Below are positions 41,944 through 50,832 of a stretch of 64,000 bases of DNA, one piece after another. The DNA is taken from the NCBI GenBank assembly GCA_022828225.1, contig JAJEJG010000023.1, positions 45,001 through 109,000 on the forward strand, read 5' to 3'. The stretch is from Nitrospirales bacterium. GTDB lineage: Bacteria; Nitrospirota; Nitrospiria; Nitrospirales; UBA8639. The first letter of the stretch is position 1. Each line of letters begins with the position of its first letter. The notes beneath the pieces are model-generated. The model was not told the origin of the DNA. It searched no databases and worked only from the letters and a program-made list of their open reading frames with translations. Both the position numbers and the translations under genes were made by a program.

Positions 41944-41973
41944 TTGACAGTATCGGAAGGCCGTTCCTATAAT
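41944..41973 (+). promoter_or_regulatory. Sigma-70 promoter for gpsA
   Basis: TTGACA (41944-41949) and TATAAT (41968-41973), both perfect, are separated by 18 bases and lie 36 bases before the gpsA start. This is the clearest housekeeping promoter in the window. Confidence 0.85.
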
Positions 41974-42008
41974 CCCGCACTCGTTTCCACCTTGCACGAA
42001 CGAACGTT

Positions 42009-43058
42009 ATGACGACTCCTCTGCCTGACATTCACACGATTTCGGTCATTGGGGCCGGGGCCTGGGGCACCACGCTCGCCCGTCATCTGGTGAACCAGAG
42101 GCTCACGGTCAAGCTCTGGGCCTACGAAAAGGAGGTGGTCGGCAGCATCAATCTCAAAGGGGAAAATTCCTTGTTTTTGCCGGGCGTCTCCCTTCCCAAG
42201 GCGCTTTCGGCCACGCATTCTCTTCAAGACGCGGTTGCGGGCACCGGCCTGATCGTACTGGCTGTCCCCTCTCATGCCATGAGACCGGTGCTTCAGGAAT
42301 TGAAACCATTCCTTTCCGATCCTCTTCCAATTGTCGTGGCGTCAAAAGGGATTGAAGAAGAGTCGCATCAGTTGATGTCCCAGGTACTCGACGAACTGCT
42401 GCCCTCCGACTGGGCTCATGGGATCACTGTCCTCACGGGGCCCAGCTTTGCGGCTGAAGTGAGCCGGGATAAACCCGCGACCATTCTGCTGGCCGGTCAG
42501 GATGCCGGCCTCACGGCTCACCTGCAAACGGTCTTTATGTCCGCGTCCTTCCGGGTGTATACCGGCACCGACGTGATCGGTGCGCAATTGGGAGGAGCGC
42601 TCAAGAACGTCATGGCCATTGCGGCCGGCGTGGTGGATGGCCTGGACTTGGGACTGAATGCCCGCGCTGCGCTCATCACGCGAGGATTGGCCGAAGTGAT
42701 TCGACTCGGCGTCGCGCTCGGGGCCGACGTGCACACGTTCTACGGTCTTTCCGGCCTTGGGGATCTGGTGCTGACCTGCACGGGCGCCTTGAGTCGCAAT
42801 CATGCCGTGGGCCTGCAATTGGGCCAAGGCCGGCGGTTGGAGGACATTCTGAACGAAACGGTCACGGTGGCCGAAGGCGTTCGGACCACCAAGGCCGCCA
42901 TGGGATTGGCGCGACGATTTCAGGTGGAGATGCCGATTGTTGAAGGCGTCCACGCGATGTTGTTCGAAGGCAAACCGCCTAAACAGATCGTTGCCGATCT
43001 GATGGCGCGGTCAGCCAAGGGAGAAACCCCTTTCGCCGGCTCAACCCTGCCACGCTGA
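42009..43058 (+). CDS. gpsA: Glycerol-3-phosphate dehydrogenase (NAD(P)+)
   Basis: 349 residues. The dinucleotide loop GAGAWGTTLA lies at 15-24. The conserved block ALKNVMAIAAGVVDGLDLG near 198-216 holds the catalytic lysine, and LTCTGALSRNHAVG follows. It makes glycerol-3-phosphate for phospholipids. It is preceded by a perfect promoter and followed after six bases by larB. Confidence 0.95.
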   Translation: MTTPLPDIHTISVIGAGAWGTTLARHLVNQRLTVKLWAYEKEVVGSINLKGENSLFLPGVSLPKALSATHSLQDAVAGTGLIVLAVPSHAMRPVLQELKPFLSDPLPIVVASKGIEEESHQLMSQVLDELLPSDWAHGITVLTGPSFAAEVSRDKPATILLAGQDAGLTAHLQTVFMSASFRVYTGTDVIGAQLGGALKNVMAIAAGVVDGLDLGLNARAALITRGLAEVIRLGVALGADVHTFYGLSGLGDLVLTCTGALSRNHAVGLQLGQGRRLEDILNETVTVAEGVRTTKAAMGLARRFQVEMPIVEGVHAMLFEGKPPKQIVADLMARSAKGETPFAGSTLPR

Positions 43059-43064
43059 ACCACG

Positions 43065-43823
43065 ATGCACCCCTCGATCCTCGAATCTCTCCTTCAATCG
43101 GTTCAAGACGGGTCCACGTCGATTGCGAACGCGCTGGAACAACTGCGCACCCTGCCCTATGAAGACTTGGGGTTTGCCAAGCTGGATCACCATCGCACGT
43201 TGCGCCACGGCTCACCGGAGGTGATTCTCTGCGAAGGGAAGACCGAGAAGCAGATCGTCGCACTGACCCGGGGCTTGCTGAAACACAAACATCCCGTGCT
43301 TGCCACACGCGCCGATGCCGCGGTCGCGCGCGCGCTTAAACGCGTGAGCCGGAAAGCCGTATATCATCAAGCGGCGCGCGTCGTGGTGATTCAGCCGTCC
43401 GCTCCCGGCCCCTTGCAGGGCGACATCGTGGTCGTCACGGCCGGTACCGCGGATATCCCCGTAGCGGAAGAAGCCAAAGTGACCGCCATGACGTTGGGCA
43501 GCGCAGTGGAGACGATTTTCGACGTGGGGGTGGCCGGGGTCCACCGGTTGTTCGATCAGGTGGATCGTCTCCAACGCGCGCGCGTGGTGATTGTCGTCGC
43601 GGGCATGGATGGCGTCCTGCCCAGCGTGGTGGCCGGTCTGGTGCAGACCCCGCTCATTGCCGTACCCACCAGCAAGGGCTACGGCGCGAACTTCGGGGGG
43701 CTGGCCCCGTTGCTCACAATGTTGAATACGTGTTCCGGCGGGATCGGCGTGGTGAATATCGACAACGGGTTCGGGGCCGGGCACCTGGCGCATCGCATCA
43801 ATACCCTGGTCGATCGGCCATAA
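43065..43823 (+). CDS. larB: Nickel-pincer cofactor biosynthesis protein LarB
   Basis: 252 residues. The N-terminal DLGFAKLDHHRTLRHGSPEVILCEGKT and the C-terminal AIR-carboxylase-like GVAGVHRLFDQVDRL, VVAGMDGVLPSVVAGL and PTSKGYGANFGGLAPLL are the LarB pattern. LarB carboxylates and hydrolyses nicotinic acid adenine dinucleotide to start the nickel-pincer nucleotide. larC lies 840 bases on, separated by a minus-strand gene. larE and larA are not in the window. Confidence 0.93.
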   Translation: MHPSILESLLQSVQDGSTSIANALEQLRTLPYEDLGFAKLDHHRTLRHGSPEVILCEGKTEKQIVALTRGLLKHKHPVLATRADAAVARALKRVSRKAVYHQAARVVVIQPSAPGPLQGDIVVVTAGTADIPVAEEAKVTAMTLGSAVETIFDVGVAGVHRLFDQVDRLQRARVVIVVAGMDGVLPSVVAGLVQTPLIAVPTSKGYGANFGGLAPLLTMLNTCSGGIGVVNIDNGFGAGHLAHRINTLVDRP

Positions 43824-43840
43824 TCACCGGCGCGGTCTAC

Positions 43841-44494
43841 TCACAGGTCACCCTTTTGTGCAGCCTCCGTTTTCACGGGCTGATTGGTATCGGAAGCGCC
43901 CGGATCTGTACCTTCCTCATTCAAGATATCGGAACCGGTTTCATCCGACACGAATGGCACGTGTTCCAAATGCGGGGCCTGCAGGGCGAGGGTTCGCGAA
44001 GAGGACACCTCGAGCGTCCCTCTCGCCAACGGCGAAACGATCTTGGCCTTGGCAAATCCTTCCTCATGGGCCATCAACTTGGCTCTGGCTTCATAGGAAT
44101 ACGTGCCTTGCGATACATGCTTCCGGGTCTGGTCTTTCCCATCCCAGAGGAGGATGGTCGTCATGCGAGGCTTGCCGCCCTTGATGACGACGGTATCCAG
44201 GAGCTGCCGTCTGACCAGGAACCGGATGGAGCGCCTGGTCGGCACGCTGATGAGCGACGAGACTTCGAGCAAATCGAACTGATCCAGTTTTTCCGGCAAC
44301 TCCACGGTCACCGTGATGGCCATAGGCTCATGACCCGGAGCAAACGGCACGGGTGAGGTCGTGATGTCGACGATCTTGAGTGGAGGCGGCGGGGACCGCC
44401 TTTTTCGTTTGGCATCGAGGGCCGCCGGAGCCAGCATAAAAGCCAGAAGCGTGAGCAGGCTGATGAAGGTCAGACGAGAAGAAATCATTGGCAT
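43841..44494 (-). CDS. Exported protein of unknown function
   Basis: 217 residues from ATG 44494 (a second ATG two codons later is equally good). A signal peptide (to about ALDA, residue 28) precedes a basic/proline linker and a beta-rich part starting IVDITTSPVPFAPGHEPMAITVTVELPE, which looks like an immunoglobulin-like strand pattern. No named family. It interrupts the larB-larC order on the opposite strand. The heptamer array at 44499 begins five bases upstream of its start. Confidence 0.6.
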   Translation of the reverse strand: MPMISSRLTFISLLTLLAFMLAPAALDAKRKRRSPPPPLKIVDITTSPVPFAPGHEPMAITVTVELPEKLDQFDLLEVSSLISVPTRRSIRFLVRRQLLDTVVIKGGKPRMTTILLWDGKDQTRKHVSQGTYSYEARAKLMAHEEGFAKAKIVSPLARGTLEVSSSRTLALQAPHLEHVPFVSDETGSDILNEEGTDPGASDTNQPVKTEAAQKGDL

Positions 44495-44498
44495 TGAG

Positions 44499-44590
44499 GA
44501 TTTTTGATTTTGGGTTGCTGATTCTTGATTGTGGATTGTCGATTTCGGATTGCAGAGGAGTGTAGATTGACAATCTGCAATCCGCAATCC
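44499..44590. repeat. Exact 7-bp-period array: GATTNNN then inverted AATC
   Basis: GATT begins at 44499, 44506, 44520, 44527, 44534, 44541 and 44548, with GGTT in the 44513 slot, so eight units repeat every seven bases with three free positions. After a gap, AATC begins at 44572, 44579 and 44586, the same heptamer inverted. GGATTGCAG (44547) and CTGCAATCC (44575) can form a stem. It lies directly upstream of the exported protein at 44494 and between it and larC. Non-coding; resembles the heptameric short tandem repeats known from cyanobacteria and others. Confidence 0.9.
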
Positions 44591-44665
44591 ACCATGTGAT
44601 TACATACCGTGACGCGGGTAGCGCGTCAAGACCCTTTCAATCAGAACGAGGCGTGAAGGATTGCC

Positions 44666-45853
44666 ATGCATCTTCACTTCGATTGTTTTTCCGGTATCAG
44701 CGGAGACATGACGTTGGGGGCCCTCGTGGACGCCGGGCTTTCACCGAGAGCCCTTCGACAAGGCCTCAAGGCGCTTCCTGTTTCCGGATACCGCCTCAAA
44801 ATCTCAAAAGTCCACCGCGGGGCGATTCACGCGACGAAGGTGGACGTAGTTATTCCAAGGGTCGTGGAGAAACGCCGTTCCTGGACGCAAATCCGGCGGC
44901 TGCTGTCCACGAGCCGTTTACCTCCTCAGGTCAAGAAACAAGCTCTTACGGTCTTCGAACGCCTGGCCACGGCAGAAGGCAAAGTCCATGGGCAAGATCC
45001 CGCGCATGTCTCGTTTCATGAAGTGGGGGCCATCGATGCCCTGGTCGATATCGTGGGCGGGCTGCTCGGCTGTCATGAACTGGGAGTGAAGACCTTCAGC
45101 GCCACGCCCGTTAACGTGGGGTCGGGAACGATCGACGCGACCCATGGCGTGTTGCCGGTTCCCGGGCCCGCGGTGGCAGAAATGGCAAAAGGGTATCCCA
45201 TTTATTCCCAAGGGCCCTCTATGGAATTGACGACTCCGACCGGCATGGCTTTGCTGACCACCCTGACCCAAACCTTTGACCGGCTACCGCCTCTGGTGCC
45301 CGGTTCCGTGGGGTACGGAGCTGGCACGGCCGATCCAACCGATTGGCCCAACGTGCTGCGCGTGTTTCTTTCCACCCCGACCCCTCTTCCGGAGGGAGAG
45401 GGGATTCAGGCGGACGAAATTATCCAGTTGGACACAAACATCGACGATATGAACCCACAACTGTACGACACGGTCATGGACCGCCTGTTCGAGAACGGCG
45501 CCTTGGACGTCAGCCTGACCCCCACCATCATGAAGCGCAACCGGCCGGGGATCATCCTCACGGTTTTGGCTCAACCCGAGCACGCGGGGATGCTGACGCA
45601 CCTGCTTTTTCGTGAAACCACCACCCTCGGAGTACGAAGCCGGCTTGTCAGCCGGACCACGCTTCCCCGGTCAATACAAACGATCCGCCTGCCGCAAGGT
45701 CGCGTCCGGGTGAAAACCGTTCACGTGGGCAAGGCCGTCAAACATCGGTCCGAATTTCAGGATTGCCAAGCCATCGCCAAAAAAACCGGAATGCCGGTTC
45801 AAGAGATCATCGAACGGGTGATGCAAGCGATCTGGAACAGGAACCGGGTTTAA
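44666..45853 (+). CDS. larC: Nickel-pincer cofactor biosynthesis protein LarC
   Basis: 395 residues. MHLHFDCFSGISGDMTLGALVDAG at the start, VSFHEVGAIDALVDIVG, then TNIDDMNPQLYDTVMDRLFENGALDVSLTPT identify LarC, the CTP-dependent nickel insertase. It contains an in-frame STPTPLPEGEG stretch near 239-249, encoded by a REP-like CCCCTCTTCCGGAGGGAGAG sequence. Unlike some species, larC here is one continuous frame. pdxA starts three bases after its stop. Confidence 0.93.
   Translation: MHLHFDCFSGISGDMTLGALVDAGLSPRALRQGLKALPVSGYRLKISKVHRGAIHATKVDVVIPRVVEKRRSWTQIRRLLSTSRLPPQVKKQALTVFERLATAEGKVHGQDPAHVSFHEVGAIDALVDIVGGLLGCHELGVKTFSATPVNVGSGTIDATHGVLPVPGPAVAEMAKGYPIYSQGPSMELTTPTGMALLTTLTQTFDRLPPLVPGSVGYGAGTADPTDWPNVLRVFLSTPTPLPEGEGIQADEIIQLDTNIDDMNPQLYDTVMDRLFENGALDVSLTPTIMKRNRPGIILTVLAQPEHAGMLTHLLFRETTTLGVRSRLVSRTTLPRSIQTIRLPQGRVRVKTVHVGKAVKHRSEFQDCQAIAKKTGMPVQEIIERVMQAIWNRNRV
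45381..45403. repeat. REP-like hairpin inside larC
   Basis: CCCCTCTTCC (45381-45390) and GGAGGGAGAGGGG (45391-45403) form a hairpin of the same type as CCCTCTCCC...GGGAGAGGG at 63838-63861. It reads through larC in frame as TPTPLPEGEG. Confidence 0.6.
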
Positions 45854-45856
45854 CCC

Positions 45857-46897
45857 ATGCCGAATACGCCGACACGCCACAAGCCCATTCTCGCCGTGAC
45901 CATGGGTGACGCGGCCGGCATCGGTCCCGAGGTGATTGTCAAAGCGTTGGCGTCTCCCGCGGTGTGGCGTGCGTGTCGCCCCATCGTAATCGGATCCGTT
46001 CCGGTTCTCCAACGGGAAGCCCGCCGTCTGTCCTCTTCCCTCACGGTCCTCCCCTTGGAGGGTGATCACGGGCAAGGACCGGCCATTCGCGGGGGCCGGA
46101 TTCCGGTGTTTGATCCTCTGAAAACTCCGTTGGGCCGCGTCCGCGCGGGCCGGCCCGCCCGAGGCCCCGGAGCGGCTTCGGTCGAGTTCATCAAAACGGC
46201 CGTCCGGTGGGCGCAGAGCGGCTGCGTCTCGGGGATGGTCACGGCTCCGATCAATAAAGAGGCCCTTCACCTCGCCGGGTATCCGTACCCCGGGCATACG
46301 GAACTCCTCGCCGATCTGACGGGCGCCAAACAGGTCGGGATGATGTTAATGGGCGGGCCGCTGAAAATTCTCTTTGTGACGACGCACCTGGCGCTCCGGG
46401 ACGTTCCCGGCGCCTTGACGACCCCACGCGTGTTGCAGGCCATTCGACTCGCCCACCGCGCCATGAAAGATTATTTCCGGATCCCGAGGCCGCAGATCGG
46501 CGTGGCGGCCCTCAACCCTCACGCGGGCGAGCACGGGCTGTTCGGCAGCGAAGAACAGGACTGCATTGCACCCGCCGTTCGCCTTGCCAGGCGCGCCCGC
46601 ATTCACGCATCCGAGCCGCTTCCGGCCGATACCCTGTTCGGCGCCGCGGTCCGGGGAGCGTATGACGTCGTGGTGGCCATGTATCACGATCAAGGGCTGA
46701 TCCCTCTCAAGACCGTGGCGTTCGGACGCTGTGTCAACGTCACGGTCGGCTTGCCGATCATTCGCACTTCGGTGGATCACGGTACGGCCTATGACATCGT
46801 TGGTAAAGGCAAGGCCGACCCCCAAAGCCTTGTGGAAGCCATCAAGCTGGCGAGTCAACTGAGCGCCGCCAGGGGACGGGTGCGGAAAATTTCTTGA
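45857..46897 (+). CDS. pdxA: 4-hydroxythreonine-4-phosphate dehydrogenase
   Basis: 346 residues. AVTMGDAAGIGPEVIVKAL at the start, TAPINKEALHLAGYPYPGHTE, ALNPHAGEHGLFGSEE and VAMYHDQGLIPLK hold the metal-binding histidines and the aspartate. It catalyses a step in the DXP-dependent route to pyridoxal phosphate, needed by ArgD, LysA and HemL encoded nearby. It is in the larC-pdxA-DUF4177-rsmB-rpe-pheST run. Confidence 0.94.
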   Translation: MPNTPTRHKPILAVTMGDAAGIGPEVIVKALASPAVWRACRPIVIGSVPVLQREARRLSSSLTVLPLEGDHGQGPAIRGGRIPVFDPLKTPLGRVRAGRPARGPGAASVEFIKTAVRWAQSGCVSGMVTAPINKEALHLAGYPYPGHTELLADLTGAKQVGMMLMGGPLKILFVTTHLALRDVPGALTTPRVLQAIRLAHRAMKDYFRIPRPQIGVAALNPHAGEHGLFGSEEQDCIAPAVRLARRARIHASEPLPADTLFGAAVRGAYDVVVAMYHDQGLIPLKTVAFGRCVNVTVGLPIIRTSVDHGTAYDIVGKGKADPQSLVEAIKLASQLSAARGRVRKIS

Positions 46898-46948
46898 TCT
46901 CAGCGTCTCTCATCCCTCACCCAAAACTGCCGCAACGGAGGAAGGACC

Positions 46949-47173
46949 ATGGCACGCGAATATAGAGAATATAAAGTTGAGGTTGTCGTGGAAGGCGTAC
47001 TCGGGAGTCTATTGTTCGGGGCCAGCAAACTCCCGGTTGAGAAGATGGAAGAACAGATGAACGAACTCGGCCGGCAGGGATGGGAGGTGACCTTTATGGT
47101 CATTGAAAAGAAACGGCTGTTCCTGTTTTGGGAACGCGAAGCAGCCGTGATCACGTATTCCCGTGCTCGATAA
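46949..47173 (+). CDS. DUF4177-like small protein
   Basis: 74 residues with GGAGGAAGG upstream. EYKVEVVVEG, then MEEQMNELGRQGWEVTFMV, matches the DUF4177 pattern of a short sheet and helix with GWE. Function is unknown across the family. It lies between pdxA and rsmB, on the same strand. Confidence 0.75.
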   Translation: MAREYREYKVEVVVEGVLGSLLFGASKLPVEKMEEQMNELGRQGWEVTFMVIEKKRLFLFWEREAAVITYSRAR

Positions 47174-47198
47174 TACCAGGACATGGTGCAACGTATTC

Positions 47199-48581
47199 AT
47201 GACTTCCCCTCAACACTCTCCTGCTCAGCGCACGGTGCCCAGCCGACGGCTGGCCCTTCAAACCCTTCTGGCCGTGGAACGGGAAACGTGTTTTGCCGAT
47301 GAGGCGTTTGCCCGCTTAGCCGTGCGCGCGAAACTGTCTCACGAAGACCAGGCCCTGGCTTTTGAACTCGTGTACGGGGTACTCCGCCACCGGGCGACAT
47401 TGGATTGGCAATTGAACGCCGTCGCGAGTCGTCCCCTTCACCGGCTGCCCGCGGTTGTAGCCGCGATCCTCCGTCTCGGGGCCTATCAAATGCGGTATCT
47501 GGATCGCATCCCGGTTTCCGCGGCGGTGAACGAATCGGTCAAACTCGCCAAAGGGATCAAAGGCCGGGACTGGCGCGGGGTGGTGAACGGCATCCTTCGA
47601 AATTTGGACCGGACGGAAATCGAGTGGCCGGATATGGCTCACGACCCCGTGAACGGATTGTCCGTCACGTACTCCTGCCCAAACTGGTTGACGCAACGCT
47701 GGATCGACCGATGGGGACTCGAGACCGCGGAAGCGATGTGCCGGCACACACTCACTATCCCGCCCCTGACGTTACGCACCAACACCCTTCGCTGTTCCCG
47801 CGAGCAACTCGAAACCAGGCTCGGCGAAGAAGGGTATACGGTGTCCCGAACGTCCGTCAGCCCCGAAGGGCTCATCCTGGAGAAATGCGGGTCGTTGCAG
47901 GCCTTGTCCGTGTTACAGGAGGGCTGGTGTTACGTCGAGGACGAGGCCGCTCAGTTGGTGCCCCTGCTGTTGGACGTCAAGTCCGGGCAGCGTGTCCTGG
48001 ACGCGTGTGCGGCTCCCGGAGGCAAATGTTCACACATCGCGGCGCTGATGCAGAACAAAGGGGAGATCGTGGCCACCGATCCGGAACCCCGGCGCCTTGA
48101 ACGCCTGGAATCGAATCTGCGCATGTTGGGAATCACGTGCGTGGAAACGGTCGAGCTCTCCCACGAGACGGACCGTGACACTCCATGGTGTTCTGATCAA
48201 GAAGGATTTGATCGGATTCTGGTGGATGCGCCCTGTTCGGGATTAGGCGTGCTCCGTCGCCATCCCGAAGCGAAATGGCAGAAGACTTCCGCACAGCTCG
48301 ATCGGCACGGGAAACGGCAATCAGGCATTCTGGAACGCGTGGCTCCTTACTTGAGAACGGGCGGAGTCTTGGTCTATAGTGCGTGCTCAACGGAGCCTGA
48401 GGAAACGACACAAGTCGTTTCTCGTTTTTGTCAAGACCACCCGGAATTTTGCCGTGAATCAACGGCACGGTGGCTTCCTCCACATGCGCATTCCCTGACG
48501 AATCCGGACGGAGATTTCCTCACGTCCGGCTTCCGTTACAATATGGACGGGTTCTTTGCCTCACGACTTCGACGAACGTAG
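47199..48581 (+). CDS. rsmB: 16S rRNA (cytosine-967-C5)-methyltransferase
   Basis: 460 residues from ATG 47199. An N-terminal NusB-like RNA-binding domain (SRRLALQTLLAVERETCF to LRNLDR) is followed by the methyltransferase with VLDACAAPGGKCSHIAAL (SAM site), DAPCSGLGVLRRHPEAKW (motif IV cysteine) and YSACSTEPEET (motif VI catalytic cysteine). It methylates C967 in 16S rRNA. rpe starts three bases after its stop. Confidence 0.95.
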   Translation: MTSPQHSPAQRTVPSRRLALQTLLAVERETCFADEAFARLAVRAKLSHEDQALAFELVYGVLRHRATLDWQLNAVASRPLHRLPAVVAAILRLGAYQMRYLDRIPVSAAVNESVKLAKGIKGRDWRGVVNGILRNLDRTEIEWPDMAHDPVNGLSVTYSCPNWLTQRWIDRWGLETAEAMCRHTLTIPPLTLRTNTLRCSREQLETRLGEEGYTVSRTSVSPEGLILEKCGSLQALSVLQEGWCYVEDEAAQLVPLLLDVKSGQRVLDACAAPGGKCSHIAALMQNKGEIVATDPEPRRLERLESNLRMLGITCVETVELSHETDRDTPWCSDQEGFDRILVDAPCSGLGVLRRHPEAKWQKTSAQLDRHGKRQSGILERVAPYLRTGGVLVYSACSTEPEETTQVVSRFCQDHPEFCRESTARWLPPHAHSLTNPDGDFLTSGFRYNMDGFFASRLRRT

Positions 48582-48584
48582 ACG

Positions 48585-49256
48585 ATGAGTTTCACGACCG
48601 TACACATTGCGCCTTCGATTCTTTCCGCGGATTTCGCGCACCTGGCCGATGAAATCGCCGCGGTGGAAGCCGCGGGGGCCGACCTGCTGCACGTGGACGT
48701 GATGGACGGGCATTTCGTTCCGAACCTGACGATCGGCCCGCCCATTGTCGAATCGTTGCGAAAAGTTACCGCTCTGCCCCTCGACGTTCATCTCATGGTG
48801 ACGAATCCGGATGCCGTGATTCCCGACTTTGCCCAAGCCGGAGCCAACTATCTCACGGTACATACGGAAACCTGCCCCCATCTGCACCGCACGATCCAAA
48901 GCATCAAAGAGCATGGGGTCAAGGCCGGGGTCACGCTCAACCCGTCCACCTCCTTGAGCGCCCTCGAAGAAGTCGTCGCGGACGTGGACCTCGTGTTGAT
49001 CATGTCGGTCAACCCCGGGTTCGGCGGACAATCGTTTATCCCCGCCTGTTTGGACAAACTACGGCGAGCCAGACAACTCATCGATCAAGCCGGCAGTCGC
49101 GCCCTGCTCGAAGTGGATGGCGGCATCAAAGTCGAGAACGCCGCCAAGGTTCTCAAGGCCGGAGCCGACGTTTTGGTCGCGGGGTCGGCGATTTTTCGCA
49201 GTCCGAATTATGCCGACACGATTGCCGCATTCCGCAACGTTGCCCGAGAACTCTAA
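48585..49256 (+). CDS. rpe: Ribulose-phosphate 3-epimerase
   Basis: 223 residues. [57 protein letters not shown] and [13 protein letters not shown] are the complete TIM-barrel signature. It interconverts ribulose-5- and xylulose-5-phosphate for the pentose phosphate or a carbon fixation pathway. Its stop is 13 bases before pheS. Confidence 0.96.
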   Translation: MSFTTVHIAPSILSADFAHLADEIAAVEAAGADLLHVDVMDGHFVPNLTIGPPIVESLRKVTALPLDVHLMVTNPDAVIPDFAQAGANYLTVHTETCPHLHRTIQSIKEHGVKAGVTLNPSTSLSALEEVVADVDLVLIMSVNPGFGGQSFIPACLDKLRRARQLIDQAGSRALLEVDGGIKVENAAKVLKAGADVLVAGSAIFRSPNYADTIAAFRNVAREL

Positions 49257-49269
49257 CCGCGTTGATTCC

Positions 49270-50832
49270 ATGCAGACCACGGCTGTGTATGACAGTTTGC
49301 ATCCTCTCGAAATCAACCTGCTGGCGGCATTCAGCCAGTCCGCGGATCAGCCGGTTTCCGACTCGTCTTTACAGGAACTTTCCCAGCTAGAGCCATCTCA
49401 AGTCAGCATGGCCCTGGGATGGCTTCAAGCCAAAAAACTGGTCAGCATCTATTCCGAAGTTGTCACGGCGTGGGTGGGGTTGACGGAAGTCGGGCACCGG
49501 TACCTGACTGACGGGTCTCCACCCGAGTGGATTATCAGGACGTGCAAACAAGGGGCCGAGGAGGGACGGTCCTTCACTGTGAAGGATTTGCAGGGCCTGA
49601 ACACGTTCCCCCCCACGGATCTCAGTCGAGCCTTTGGCCTGCTCAAAAAAGAGGGCGCCATCGCCTTGGTAGCCGGAGGCCGCATAGAACCCACGGATAC
49701 GCCGAGTCCCACTGTCGAGAAGCTACGCGTGCTCCTGCACGAGTTGAAGAAGAGCCGCCAAGAGCTGCTCTCTTTTTCCCCGGACCAACAAGCCCTCTTG
49801 CGCCAATACGCGGTCAAACGGGGCAGCGCCCAGGAGCCGTTTCGGATCGAGGAACGGATTCAACGCGAATACACCCCGACCAAAACGGGAAAGGCCGTTG
49901 CGAAACGCTGTCATGCCGGCTCCGTGGAAGAAGTCTCCCAACTGACGCCCGACATGCTCAAGGACGGCTCATGGCGCAACAAGCGTTTCCGGAAATACAC
50001 CATTACGCTCAGACCCCCGAGGGTCGCGCCCGGACGGCGCCATCCGTACAGGGAATTTCTGGACCTGGTCAAACATAAATTGGTCGGCATGGGCTTTCAG
50101 GAGATGCGAGGCCCCCTGGTCGAAACCGAGTTTTGGGACATGGATGCCCTGTATATGCCGCAATTCCATCCGGCGCGGGCCATTCACGACGTCTACTTCG
50201 TGAAGACCCCGACCCACGCAAAGGCGGTCACCGAACCGTTTCTCTCTCAAGTGGCAGCCACCCATGAGACCGGCGGGTCGACCGGTTCAAGCGGGTGGGG
50301 GTACCGCTATGACAAGGAACGGGCCCGTCGCTTGGTTCTGCGCAGCCAAGGCACGGCCGTGTCGGCTCGCACCCTGGCGTCGAATCCCCTGATCCCCGGC
50401 AAATATTTTTCCATGGCCCGATGTTTTCGCTATGACCAAGTTGATGCCACGCATGCCACGGACTTCTTTCAGATCGAAGGGATCGTGTTGGGCGAAGAGA
50501 TCAATTTTCGCACGCTGCTGGGTCTGCTCACCATCTTTGCCAAGGAAATGGCGCAGGCGCAGGAGAGCAAGTTTTTCCCGGCCTATTTTCCTTTTACGGA
50601 ACCGTCCGTGGAACTGCACGTCCGGCATCCGAAACTCGGCTGGATGGAATTGGGAGGCGCGGGCCTGTTTCGGCCGGAAGTCACCCAACCCCTGGGAGTC
50701 ACGGTGCCGGTGATCGCGTGGGGCTTGGGCCTGGATCGCATGGCGATGGTGGCCCTGGGTATTCATGATATTCGCGAACTCTTTTCCGTGGACCTTGAAA
50801 AAGTTCGCACCTTGCGCGGGCGGTTTGCGTAA
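49270..50832 (+). CDS. pheS: Phenylalanyl-tRNA synthetase alpha chain, archaeal/eukaryotic type
   Basis: 520 residues from ATG 49270, far longer than the roughly 340 of the bacterial type. The N-terminal 230 residues are winged-helix modules (LHPLEINLLAAFS, LEPSQVSMALGWLQAKKLV, AFGLLKKEGAIAL), as in archaeal and eukaryotic cytosolic PheRS. The catalytic core has REFLDLVKHKLVGMGFQEM, motif 2 with FRYDQVDATHATDFFQIEG, and motif 3 GLGLDRMAM. It charges tRNA-Phe together with PheT, encoded next. The usual bacterial location beside rplT (55 kb) has no pheST. Confidence 0.93.
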   Translation: MQTTAVYDSLHPLEINLLAAFSQSADQPVSDSSLQELSQLEPSQVSMALGWLQAKKLVSIYSEVVTAWVGLTEVGHRYLTDGSPPEWIIRTCKQGAEEGRSFTVKDLQGLNTFPPTDLSRAFGLLKKEGAIALVAGGRIEPTDTPSPTVEKLRVLLHELKKSRQELLSFSPDQQALLRQYAVKRGSAQEPFRIEERIQREYTPTKTGKAVAKRCHAGSVEEVSQLTPDMLKDGSWRNKRFRKYTITLRPPRVAPGRRHPYREFLDLVKHKLVGMGFQEMRGPLVETEFWDMDALYMPQFHPARAIHDVYFVKTPTHAKAVTEPFLSQVAATHETGGSTGSSGWGYRYDKERARRLVLRSQGTAVSARTLASNPLIPGKYFSMARCFRYDQVDATHATDFFQIEGIVLGEEINFRTLLGLLTIFAKEMAQAQESKFFPAYFPFTEPSVELHVRHPKLGWMELGGAGLFRPEVTQPLGVTVPVIAWGLGLDRMAMVALGIHDIRELFSVDLEKVRTLRGRFA

